In this document: positions 1-6,925 of the stretch, piece after piece
How the letters are laid out: the number at the start of each line of letters is the position of its first letter
Position numbering within the stretch: position 1 is the first letter of the stretch
Source: Deltaproteobacteria bacterium
GTDB lineage: Bacteria > Bdellovibrionota > UBA1018 > UBA923
Length of the DNA stretch: 9,879 bases
NCBI GenBank assembly: GCA_016194725.1
Contig: JACQAW010000234.1
Span: forward strand, 1-9,879
Direction of reading: 5' to 3'
Translations under genes and position numbers: made by a program
Notes under the pieces: generated by a model
Told to the model about the DNA's origin: nothing
Seen by the model: the letters and a program-made list of their open reading frames with translations, nothing else
Databases searched by the model: none

Positions 1-1873
1 GGGCATGCGAAAGCGGCTTGTGGTAGCCAAAGATGCCGTATGCTCCGAGAAAACCGAAGCTCGTCATGGTGAGCTGCGTGTCAGAGTCACGGGTTGGAAT
101 ATCAATAAATGAATTTCGCACCCCCACCGCCAGTGAATAGTAGTGCGAGGGTTCAAAAAAGCGGCGCTCAACTCCCAGGCCAATGATAGTCTCGTTGTAG
201 TTTATCTGGTTCTGGCCAGGACGGTCGCGAAAGTTTTCGGCCCGCAGGCCTGCTGCCTCGGTTCGCAGCAGGAACTGCACGCTGTAATAGCTGTTGACGC
301 GATAAGCATACTCCACCTGAGCCTGACGCAACGTGGTCCTGGCATAACTTACATTGGCCGGCGAATTCGCGGTATCCGTCGAGCTGGAGTGATAGCGCTG
401 CAGGGTGGGCCCCAGCATGAGGCGGAACTGCTGCTGGTGAGCGGAATATTCGTCGTAGCGCAGGAAGGTTTCGTAAGTGGAGTCGTCACCCATGACGTTG
501 CGTTCGGCTTTGATGTCAATTGTCATGAACTCGCTGAAGGGGCCACGGTCGCCGTCGGCATCGATGGCGGCGACGCGCCAATAGTAGAACCCGGCCACTT
601 CGCTACGCCAAATATAAGCGGGCTCGGTGAGCACCTTTTCGGCGACAAGATGAGTGAACTTGGGCTCGGTGGCGACTTGCAGGGTATAGGCATGCGCGCC
701 GGCAACGCCGTACCAGTTCAGATTCACCTTATAATGTGAGGCCGGAACACTGGGCGGATCGGTGGGCTCGGGTGCTGGCGCTTGCGCGGGCGCATCTTCG
801 GCGATAGCGTCGGCAATCAAGGCACTCCAGGCAAGGTGCAGGAGCCGCCAATATGCCGAGCTCTCGTTGTACCGCACGGCAGGTTTTTTGAGCTCTGGCG
901 CGCGAAGCTTGTGGGAATCGGTCGGCGTGCTTTGTTCGATTTTGGGGCGAATGAGCTTTGGCTTTTCAAGCGTACGCGTGATGTCGAAGAATCGCACCTG
1001 GCTTGCAAGCACCCGTTCACCCACGGTGCCGCTGGTCACGCGCCAGTAGTAGCGCCCCTTGTATTCCGGCTTGAAGAGCCACGAAGTCTGGTTGGGCACG
1101 GGACGATTCAGAATCAGCTGGGTAAAGCGCTCATCGCGAGCTATCTCGAGCGCGGTCAGATCGGGGCGCGACCTGGTTTTCCAGGAAAGCCGCACGGTAT
1201 CAGGATCAGCGATGATTATGCCATCATCGGGTCCCGAGAGTTTGGCCGCTTCGGGTGTCTCGATCGCGAGTCGCTGCGGTACGAGTTTGGTTGCCGCGAG
1301 CGGTTTGGCCAGCGGTGAATCATTGAGTCGAATCAGCGGCTCGCCCTGGTCGGCGCTTTGAATCTTGAAACCGGCAGTACCATTGGTGACCAGCTTGCGC
1401 CCCGAGACTTCGATTTCCAGGTTGCCAGAGGTATTGGCCGCAGTAGTGCCGGTGGCCTGTAATAATGTTCCGCGCACCAGGGCAAGCTTCACGGTCTGAC
1501 GGGTCACGGAACGCGCCCGGCGCAGGGCCAGCATGGAGTTGGCGCCCAGAGTGAGCTGCTCGGAGTCGGTAAAGCGAATCGTGGCCGTGGCGTCGCCCAG
1601 CGTCGCGATCTCGTCGCCTTCATAAAGGGAATCGCCGGGGCTGACGCGGGTCCAGCTGAGCTGCAGCGGCGAACGCACCATCACCCGGCTCGAGATGGCC
1701 TGCACGCTCGCGACCAGATTGCGGGGGCCCGATGCTGTCGTGGGGTGCCACAGAAAGTGCACGTCCGAAAAAAGCACCCAGAACTCCAAAACCAGCGCCA
1801 GCAATGCGCCAATTGTCAGCCTTCTGCTGGTAACCAGCTTGCTGGGAAGTAACGCCGAGGCGAAATTATTCAC
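1..1873 (-). CDS. FecR-domain protein with fibronectin-like repeats and C-terminal beta-barrel (partial)
   Basis: An open frame on the minus strand runs 624 codons from a GTG at 1873 to the left edge, so the C-terminus is missing. Residues 20-40 form one hydrophobic segment (signal anchor or uncleaved signal). Residues 53-140 match a FecR-type domain: the pattern W-x-x-V-x-x-G-D, then 'EGDEI', 'ATIRF', 'LTLGANS', ending in 'LVRGTLLQ'. Two fibronectin-like repeats follow (about 225-300 and 383-453); each has 'LSW' or 'LNW' early and 'YYWRV' near the end. Between them lies a Pro/Ala-rich linker (about 358-377). From about 465, alternating aromatic and polar strands (such as 'YRVNSYYSVQFLLR' and 'YYSLAVGVRN') look like an outer-membrane barrel. 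FecR domains are known in sigma-factor signalling and in surface proteins; the role here is inferred to be an envelope or surface protein. It is divergent from the sensor kinase. The GTG has only a weak ribosome site; no ATG lies in frame at the start. Confidence 0.85.
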   Translation of the reverse strand, partial: MNNFASALLPSKLVTSRRLTIGALLALVLEFWVLFSDVHFLWHPTTASGPRNLVASVQAISSRVMVRSPLQLSWTRVSPGDSLYEGDEIATLGDATATIRFTDSEQLTLGANSMLALRRARSVTRQTVKLALVRGTLLQATGTTAANTSGNLEIEVSGRKLVTNGTAGFKIQSADQGEPLIRLNDSPLAKPLAATKLVPQRLAIETPEAAKLSGPDDGIIIADPDTVRLSWKTRSRPDLTALEIARDERFTQLILNRPVPNQTSWLFKPEYKGRYYWRVTSGTVGERVLASQVRFFDITRTLEKPKLIRPKIEQSTPTDSHKLRAPELKKPAVRYNESSAYWRLLHLAWSALIADAIAEDAPAQAPAPEPTDPPSVPASHYKVNLNWYGVAGAHAYTLQVATEPKFTHLVAEKVLTEPAYIWRSEVAGFYYWRVAAIDADGDRGPFSEFMTIDIKAERNVMGDDSTYETFLRYDEYSAHQQQFRLMLGPTLQRYHSSSTDTANSPANVSYARTTLRQAQVEYAYRVNSYYSVQFLLRTEAAGLRAENFRDRPGQNQINYNETIIGLGVERRFFEPSHYYSLAVGVRNSFIDIPTRDSDTQLTMTSFGFLGAYGIFGYHKPLSHA

Positions 1874-1911
1874 TTCGAGATTTGAGTTGACCAGAGTTGT
1901 GCCTCGTTCAT
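1870..1911 (-). CDS. Possible 13-codon leader peptide overlapping the FecR-protein start
   Basis: An ATG at 1911 opens a 13-codon frame (MNEAQLWSTQISK) whose TGA at 1872-1870 overlaps the GTG start of the FecR-domain gene as GTGA. Such overlaps often couple translation of a downstream gene with a weak ribosome site. No clear Shine-Dalgarno is visible before this ATG, and the -10-like TATTAT at 1915-1910 would put the transcript start inside this frame. It may therefore be chance. Confidence 0.15.
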   Translation of the reverse strand: MNEAQLWSTQISK

Positions 1912-1987
1912 AATACGCTTCGGAAAAAGAGAAAAAAAATTAAACTTTGAATAGTTTCTACCTCGAAAATCCGAAAAGAATGCACCT
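1874..1987. promoter_or_regulatory. AT-rich divergent promoter region with dyads
   Basis: This spacer separates the divergent FecR-protein and sensor-kinase genes and is far more AT-rich than either. It holds a 5-bp dyad with 6-bp spacing, AAACT-ttgaat-AGTTT (1942-1957). A wider inverted pair, TTCGGA (1919-1924) and TCCGAA (1970-1975), brackets the dyad. A run of A's lies at 1932-1939. On the minus strand TATTAT (1915-1910) resembles a -10 box, but no good -35 stands at 16-18 bp. Promoters for both genes must lie here or within the coding ends; exact positions and the operator reading are inference. Confidence 0.45.
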
Positions 1988-4081
1988 ATGTTTGTTTCGA
2001 TCCGCATAAAAATCCTGGCGGTGCTCTCCGTCCTGCTCGTGACGGCGATTTTTGCCTACCTGCTGCTGGCGGACCGCATTTTTCGCGAAGACAAACAGCT
2101 GCTCGTTTTCGATACGAATCGGGCCAATGCCGAGCGCATCGCCAATGATCTGGAAATCTCACTGCACCGCGTGCTCGACAAGACCGAGATGCTGTCCAAG
2201 CTCATCCTCAATGACCGCTCGGTCGGCGGCTCGGCGCTGGTGCGCGATTTTTTCAACCGCGACGCGGAGCTCCTGCTCTACCAGCTGATCCACGTGCAGG
2301 ACAGCAAATCAAAAGTGCTGCGAGAGCTTGAAGACACCGGCCATCTGGCGGCGCTTAAAATCACGTCCGCGCAAATCAAGGCGTCGGGTGCACTGGATTT
2401 CAATGCCGCCGAGGCAAAAGACCAGGTGAGCCTCGAGAATGTCTCGTTGCCCGGCGCGGTTCTTTATGTGGTTCGGGTGCCGATCGAGGTCAAAGAGGGA
2501 AAGCACCGCCTGTTTGCCCAGATCATCATCGACGGCCATATCTGGCTCGACAACTTCCAGAATCAGGCGCTCTCGCTGAACTTCGCGATAAGCCGTTCGG
2601 GCCGTCTGCTGGCGCATCCGCGGGCCGAGCTTGTCCTGGCGCGCACGGACATGAGCCGAAACGGGCTGGTAAAAATAGCGGCTACGCACAACGTCAATGA
2701 ACAGCAAGTCGAATTTGAGCAGGATCACGTCGCTTACCTGGGGGTTTACCAGAAAGCGTCGATTGCCGGCATAACGGCATTTTCGATGATGGCCAAGAAC
2801 GCGGCCTTGTCGGCGAGCCTCTTGCTGCTCGAAAAAACGATAGTGCTGTCGGTCATCGTCGTGACGGTAGTGCTGCTCATCAGCCTGTGGTTCGCGGGCT
2901 CGCTCAGCCGGCCTTTGAGGGCTCTGGTAAGAGCCAGCGGCGAAATCGCCAAGGGGCGTTTTGACACGCGCATCGAGGTCTATTCACGAGATGAGATTGG
3001 CGAGCTGGCCGTGGCCTTCGACCGCATGGCGCGCGATTTGAAAAGCTCACGCGTGCAGCTCGAAGACTACAGCCGAAGTCTTGAGGCCAAGGTGCAGGAG
3101 CGCACTCAGGAGCTGGAGTCCAAGAATGTGGCCATTCGCGAGCAGCAGGACGTGCTGGTGCGCACCACGCGCCTGGCGGCCGTGGGCGAAATCGCCGGCC
3201 AGGCCGCCCACGAAGTCTTGAATCCCCTGACGGGCATGATTGCCCGGCTGGAAGGCATGAGCGGCCGCCTGCGCCAGTTCTACGGCGCGCGGGACGGTGG
3301 CGTGGACATGCTCAAGATCATCGCTCGGGGCTGGTCGACCGACATCGAAAGCAAAGGCGTGCAGGGTTGGCTGGACACGCTCACGGGGCCCAGCCGTGTA
3401 TATCCAGGCAAAATGCTGGCCGAAGAGGATCTGGCAAACCTGGCGCGAGTGAGCGTGCAGTTCGACAACTTCGGCGCCGTGCTGCTCGACGACATGAAGC
3501 TGCTGCTGGACGAGGCTTTTCGTATCAGCCGAATTGTCGATGGCATGCGTGGCCTGAGCCGCATTACCAGCAACCGGGGCCGGGTGGACGTGATCGAGCT
3601 GGTGCGGGATTGCGTGCGCACCACCGAAGATCTGCTGCGCAAAAACCGCATCACCATCGAAACCGAGCTGGTCGGCTGCGCCTTTGCCGACCTGGACCGC
3701 GACGAAATGCGCCAGGTGCTGGCCAATCTGATCAAAAACGGCATGGACGCCATTGTCGAGCGCGTCGTGGGCGGCACCAGGCTCCAGGAGCCCGGAAAAA
3801 TTATCGTGAAAAGCCATGTGCTGGGCAGTCAGATCCATCTGCTGCTTTGGGACAACGGCATGGGAATTCCGTTGCCCGATCGCCAGAAAATTTTCGAAGC
3901 CCATTTTACCACCAAGGGCAGCGAAGGCACCGGGTTTGGCCTGAGCATCTGCCGGCGCTTCGTGCGCGCCGCCGGTGGCGAGCTTTCGGTGCACGACAGC
4001 GAGCCGGGAAAATTCACTGAGTTTGAAGTCATTCTGCCATTGAGCGAAGAGGATCATGAAAAAAATATCACAGAAGCCTGA
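1988..4081 (+). CDS. Membrane sensor histidine kinase with periplasmic sensor, HAMP and extended H-box region
   Basis: 697 residues. This is an inner-membrane sensor kinase that would autophosphorylate on His and pass the phosphate to a receiver. Membrane helices at about 8-28 and 283-303 enclose a periplasmic domain of about 250 residues (Cache-like by size and layout; family not certain). HAMP follows at about 304-357 ('SRPLRAL' and 'DEIGELAVAFDRM'), then a coiled coil (358-395). The H-box is 'AAHEVLNPL' with His408. The helix that normally pairs with it appears at about 500-524, so HisKA holds some 60 extra residues (about 425-485). The ATPase domain has an N-box at 'ANLIKNGMDAI' (N580/N584), 'DNGMGIP' (622-628) and 'FTTKGSEGTGFGLS' (640-653), all intact. 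The ATG is preceded by an A-rich but poor ribosome site; the first helix starts right after it. Its 3' end overlaps the next gene by 26 bp, and that gene carries a receiver, so the two probably form a relay. Confidence 0.93.
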   Translation: MFVSIRIKILAVLSVLLVTAIFAYLLLADRIFREDKQLLVFDTNRANAERIANDLEISLHRVLDKTEMLSKLILNDRSVGGSALVRDFFNRDAELLLYQLIHVQDSKSKVLRELEDTGHLAALKITSAQIKASGALDFNAAEAKDQVSLENVSLPGAVLYVVRVPIEVKEGKHRLFAQIIIDGHIWLDNFQNQALSLNFAISRSGRLLAHPRAELVLARTDMSRNGLVKIAATHNVNEQQVEFEQDHVAYLGVYQKASIAGITAFSMMAKNAALSASLLLLEKTIVLSVIVVTVVLLISLWFAGSLSRPLRALVRASGEIAKGRFDTRIEVYSRDEIGELAVAFDRMARDLKSSRVQLEDYSRSLEAKVQERTQELESKNVAIREQQDVLVRTTRLAAVGEIAGQAAHEVLNPLTGMIARLEGMSGRLRQFYGARDGGVDMLKIIARGWSTDIESKGVQGWLDTLTGPSRVYPGKMLAEEDLANLARVSVQFDNFGAVLLDDMKLLLDEAFRISRIVDGMRGLSRITSNRGRVDVIELVRDCVRTTEDLLRKNRITIETELVGCAFADLDRDEMRQVLANLIKNGMDAIVERVVGGTRLQEPGKIIVKSHVLGSQIHLLLWDNGMGIPLPDRQKIFEAHFTTKGSEGTGFGLSICRRFVRAAGGELSVHDSEPGKFTEFEVILPLSEEDHEKNITEA

Positions 4082-5309
4082 GAACCGGCGCATTCTGGTC
4101 GTGGACGACGAGCCCGAGATCAGGCAGGGCTATAGGCGCTTTCTGAGTCCCGAAAAAATCGAGCGCATCGAGTCGTCGCGCTCGGCTCCCGCGCAAGCTG
4201 GCGACGCGGTTGGGGCCGAGGGCAAGGACGGCGACGGGCCTGTTTCCCATTTTGAGGTCACCGAGGCGATAAGCGGCGACCAGGCGCTCGAGATCGTGCA
4301 GCGCGAGCTTTCGGTGGGGCGCAGATTCGCCGGGGCCATTGTCGACGTGCGCATGCCTGGCCGCATTGACGGCCTGCAGTTCATGCAGAAGGCCTGGGAA
4401 ATGGATCCGAACCTGCTCGTGGTGCTGGCCACCGCGTATCAGGACCGTTCAGTGGACGAGATCGCCCGGTTTCTGGGCGCTCGCTTTCAAGACCAATGGG
4501 ATTATCTGAATAAGCCGTTTACCAGCGGCGAAATCATCCAGAAGGCCCGGCAGCTGGTTTCGTCCTGGAATCGCCGTGAGCGCGAGCATGCTTATGTCGA
4601 GCAGATCAAGCTGCAGCAGAACGCGATGGTGGCGCAGGAGCAGCTGGCCGCGGTGGGCAAGCTGGCCCATTCCATCGGCCACGACCTGGGAAACATCATG
4701 CAGCAGATTCTGACCAAGCTCGAGCTGGAAAACGGGCCCGGCAGCCAGCCCGAAAGTCGAGATGAGCGCCGCATCCGGCTCAATGAAGAGATGATCGAGG
4801 CGGTCGAGCTGGGCTCGACAATCTGTCAGGACCTGCTCGCTTTCGCGCGGCGTTCGCGTGAAGTTGCGCCGCCCAACCGCATCGCGATCGCGGCGCCGCT
4901 GCAGAAATCGCTGCGGCTGCTGCGCCAGCTTTTTCGCAAGAAAGACATTACCGCCGAGCTGGCCTTGGACGAGTCGGCTGAAACGGTGGCCCATGAGGCT
5001 CGCCTGGTTCAGGTGTTCGTCAATCTGCTGACCAACGCCGTGCAGGCAATGGCCGACGGAGGCAAGCTGAAAATATCGTTGCGCAAGGCGGCCGCCGGCG
5101 GCGTGGATTTCGAACTTTCTGACAATGGCCCGGGCATTGCCGTCGAATGCCTGCCTCAGGTATTCGAGCCGCTGTTCACGACCAAGGGCGCCGGCGGCAA
5201 CGGGCTGGGGTTGACCGTGTGCAAAACCATTATCGAAAGCTACGGCGGCACCATTGCCATTGAGTCGAAAGTTCAGGCCGGGACTACTGTTCGAATCCAT
5301 TTTTCGTGA
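4056..5309 (+). CDS. Receiver-histidine kinase protein (N-terminal REC, HisKA, HATPase)
   Basis: 417 residues, no membrane segment, so cytoplasmic. The receiver occupies about 12-168: acidic residues D17-D18-E19 in 'ILVVDDEPE', phospho-acceptor Asp97 in 'AIVDVRMPG', Thr126 in 'LATAY', Lys153 in 'LNKPF'. All catalytic receiver residues are present, but about 25 charged, low-complexity residues are inserted after helix 1 (about 38-62). A coiled coil (about 175-200) leads into a variant H-box 'IGHDLGNIM' with His209; a second His, H205, lies one turn earlier. The ATPase part has N323/N327, 'DNGPGI' (356-361) and 'FTTKGAGGNGLGLTV' (374-388). No DNA-binding or enzymatic output domain follows. The start overlaps the upstream kinase and has GAAGAGGA (4046-4053) just before the ATG, giving translational coupling. 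Likely role (inferred): accept phosphate from the upstream kinase and tune its own kinase or phosphatase activity on an unlinked partner. Confidence 0.92.
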   Translation: MKKISQKPENRRILVVDDEPEIRQGYRRFLSPEKIERIESSRSAPAQAGDAVGAEGKDGDGPVSHFEVTEAISGDQALEIVQRELSVGRRFAGAIVDVRMPGRIDGLQFMQKAWEMDPNLLVVLATAYQDRSVDEIARFLGARFQDQWDYLNKPFTSGEIIQKARQLVSSWNRREREHAYVEQIKLQQNAMVAQEQLAAVGKLAHSIGHDLGNIMQQILTKLELENGPGSQPESRDERRIRLNEEMIEAVELGSTICQDLLAFARRSREVAPPNRIAIAAPLQKSLRLLRQLFRKKDITAELALDESAETVAHEARLVQVFVNLLTNAVQAMADGGKLKISLRKAAAGGVDFELSDNGPGIAVECLPQVFEPLFTTKGAGGNGLGLTVCKTIIESYGGTIAIESKVQAGTTVRIHFS

Positions 5310-5322
5310 TAGTCTTTCGGTC

Positions 5323-6156
5323 ATGAAGATCAGAGTTCTGGCGGCTGTTTTGGTTGTAACGGGGTTTACGTTTTCACGCGGGGCGCAGGCCGGCTTCGAT
5401 TTCCTGCCCGAAAACCGGCATCACCTGTTTCAGTCCTACGGCCTGTTCAACGAGCCCCAGACCGAAGCTTACTGGCGTACGCCCCGCCATGCCTGGGGCG
5501 CGATGGGAAGCACGATGGCGCTGCTCGAGGCCCCCGACTGGGCCTGGCACCCGCAGCTGATCGTGCACGCCAAAGCTGATGCCGCGTTTCGGTTCAATGC
5601 CAAGTACAACACGATTTTAACCGAAACCATCGACGCGCGCGTGGGCCTGTTTTTTGATTTCCGGGTACGGCCCGATTTGAGGTTTTTCTTCGGCTGGACT
5701 CACCTGTCGGGACATGCTGGCGACGACATCAACGACACCAGCCTTTCAGGTCCGAATCTGGGCGATGAAATCCTCATGCTGCGCGTGGTGCACGACTGCG
5801 ACGAGCACTGGCGTGTGGGCGGAACGTTCAAGCCCATTATCGGCTCCGAGCCCAAGATGAAGATCCTGGCCGCTGATCAGTTCGTGGAATGGTTTCCCTG
5901 GGGGCAGGCCTCCGAGGTCAGCCATGCCAGTCCCTACGTGGCGCTGGGCGGTGAAGAGATGGGCGTTGATCATTTGATGTTCAATACCCACGCACAGCTT
6001 GGCGTTTTGTTTGGCAACCATTTTCGCGAGGCGCACCACACCTCCTTGCGCGCGGTGGCGGGGTATTATCGTGGGATGGATCAGCGGCTGAAGTATGCGC
6101 AGTTTAATCTGGCGCGCGCCGAATGGGGTTATGTTGGGATTGCGGCGGATTTGTAA
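5323..6156 (+). CDS. Secreted, probably outer-membrane beta-barrel protein, DUF1207-like
   Basis: 277 residues from the ATG at 5323. That start gives a clean signal peptide, MKIRVLAAVLVVTGFTFSRG then 'AQA', with cleavage expected before Gly24. An upstream in-frame ATG at 5254 would overlap the kinase by 56 bp and bury the signal peptide, so it is rejected. The mature part is rich in aromatic and alternating strands: 'ARVGLFFDFRV' (105-115), 'LRFFFGWTHLSGHAGDD' (119-135), 'GDEILMLRVVH' (147-157). It closes with 'AVAGYYRGM' and a terminal 'WGYVGIAADL', as barrel proteins end. The histidine/aspartate-rich 'HLSGHAGDD', 'GDE' and the closing strands resemble DUF1207 proteins, whose function is unknown; this assignment is from memory and moderate. 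It lies 13 bp after the receiver-kinase stop, so it is probably co-transcribed and may be part of the response or the sensed structure. Confidence 0.82.
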   Translation: MKIRVLAAVLVVTGFTFSRGAQAGFDFLPENRHHLFQSYGLFNEPQTEAYWRTPRHAWGAMGSTMALLEAPDWAWHPQLIVHAKADAAFRFNAKYNTILTETIDARVGLFFDFRVRPDLRFFFGWTHLSGHAGDDINDTSLSGPNLGDEILMLRVVHDCDEHWRVGGTFKPIIGSEPKMKILAADQFVEWFPWGQASEVSHASPYVALGGEEMGVDHLMFNTHAQLGVLFGNHFREAHHTSLRAVAGYYRGMDQRLKYAQFNLARAEWGYVGIAADL

Positions 6157-6480
6157 GATTCGCTTTGGGTTTGGAGTTGGGGGTGTGGCCGGTGACCGGA
6201 ACCCGTACCAGTACCCGTTCTCAGCCCTTGCTGAACTGGGCCGGTTTCGCCACCTGGTAGCGTATCGCCTAGGGGCGGCCTGTAAGGGAACGTGGGGGGT
6301 TTTGCTCGTTTGTTGCTGGCGCGTTCGTGCGGTGGCTCCGGCTCGGTTAGGTGGTTCGTGGCCTTGGGCGCTCTTGCTTGTTGCGTGCTGGGGTGGAACC
6401 AGGGTTTTCTTGCGCCGGATGGGTTTGTTGTTCGGTGCTTTCTAGTAGCAGGCATTGGAAGCTTGTTGCGGCTTGCGGTG
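6157..6480. other. G/T-rich stretch without a convincing gene
   Basis: About 320 bp after the barrel-protein gene. The plus strand is strikingly rich in G and T, especially 6290-6480 (repeated ggt, gtt, ttg and ggg words). Open frames on both strands here are low-complexity and resemble no family, for example Arg/Pro/Thr-rich on the minus strand. Short complementary pieces (GCCC/GGGC near 6217-6234) are too weak to call a terminator. I see no RNA gene. Confidence 0.5.
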
Positions 6481-6509
6481 CGTCGAAGTTGGATTTGAGC
6501 AAATTTGGG

Positions 6510-6648
6510 GAATTGCGTTCGCAATGGCGAATGTCGGGAATTGCTTGCGCAGTCGCGAATACGGAAAATTGCGCTCGCAGCGGCGCTTGCGGCAAATTGC
6601 GGGGGCAGTGGCGAATGCGGCAATTTCGTTTGCATCGCATGCTTGCAG
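6510..6648. repeat. Tandem array of imperfect 28-bp repeats
   Basis: Four directly adjacent units are visible: 6510-6537, 6538-6564 (27 bp), 6565-6592 and 6593-6620, with a decayed fifth at about 6621-6648. Each starts like 'gaattgcg' or 'caaattgc', has 'cgca' or 'ggca' in the middle and ends in 'gaatgcgg' or a close variant. Units differ from each other at several positions. The 28-bp period is not a multiple of 3, so a conserved protein repeat is unlikely. There are no spacers, so it is not CRISPR. Confidence 0.75.
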
Positions 6649-6671
6649 AGCCTCAGGACTTAAGCTGTCTC

Positions 6672-6737
6672 GTCTTGTATAAGTATATTTTATTTATATT
6701 CAATAAATCTTTATTTTTCGTCAAATAGCTATTGACG
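6672..6737. promoter_or_regulatory. AT-rich island with promoter-like sequence
   Basis: Between the repeat array and the HNH gene the base composition drops sharply to mostly A and T (6678-6717). AATAA-atct-TTATT (6702-6715), followed by T's, is a weak AT-only dyad. TATAAG, TATATT and, further on, TTGACG (6732-6737) resemble promoter boxes, but no pair has both good boxes and proper spacing. It may supply a promoter for the HNH gene; it may equally be the scar of an insertion. Confidence 0.3.
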
Positions 6738-6790
6738 TATTTCGGCCTCTTGTCAGCACCATGCCTTGCACCTGTCCCGCGATACCCCGC

Positions 6791-6822
6791 ATTGGCTTCG
6801 TGCGGCCTTTGGCCGTACCAAT
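6791..6822. other. Hairpin with 8-bp stem and flanking ATTG/CAAT
   Basis: GTGCGGCC (6800-6807), loop TTT, then GGCCGTAC (6811-6818) pair over 8 bp with one G-T wobble. ATTG (6791-6794) and CAAT (6819-6822) can extend the stem past a 5-nt bulge. No T-run follows, so it is not a standard terminator. It lies inside the doubtful 5' part of the HNH frame, which supports reading that part as non-coding. Confidence 0.5.
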
Positions 6823-6925
6823 TAATCGGAAGCAGGCTTCGCAACGAGTTCGATTTTTTAAACAGCGCCTTAGCCATCCTGGCGCGTTTAAAGCGGGGCT
6901 GTTTTCCCGTGTTAAATGTTACTGC

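Noticed and set aside
143..1361. Plus-strand frames of 100-198 codons
   Set aside because: They lie opposite the FecR-domain gene, whose minus-strand frame gives recognisable domains throughout; these have none.
3047..4093. 348-codon minus-strand frame
   Set aside because: Antisense to the ATPase and H-box region of the sensor kinase; His/Ala/Gln-rich shadow with no family features.
5254..5322. Upstream ATG for the barrel-protein gene
   Set aside because: It would place 23 charged residues before a clear signal peptide and overlap the kinase gene by 56 bp.
4449..5324. 291-codon minus-strand frame
   Set aside because: Antisense shadow of the receiver-kinase gene, low-complexity and without a ribosome site.
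6129..6635. 168-codon minus-strand Arg/Pro/Thr-rich frame
   Set aside because: It translates the G/T-rich spacer and the 28-bp repeats, whose period breaks frame; no domain seen.
6510..6648. CRISPR array
   Set aside because: Units are directly adjacent with no spacers and are too diverged; no cas gene in the window.
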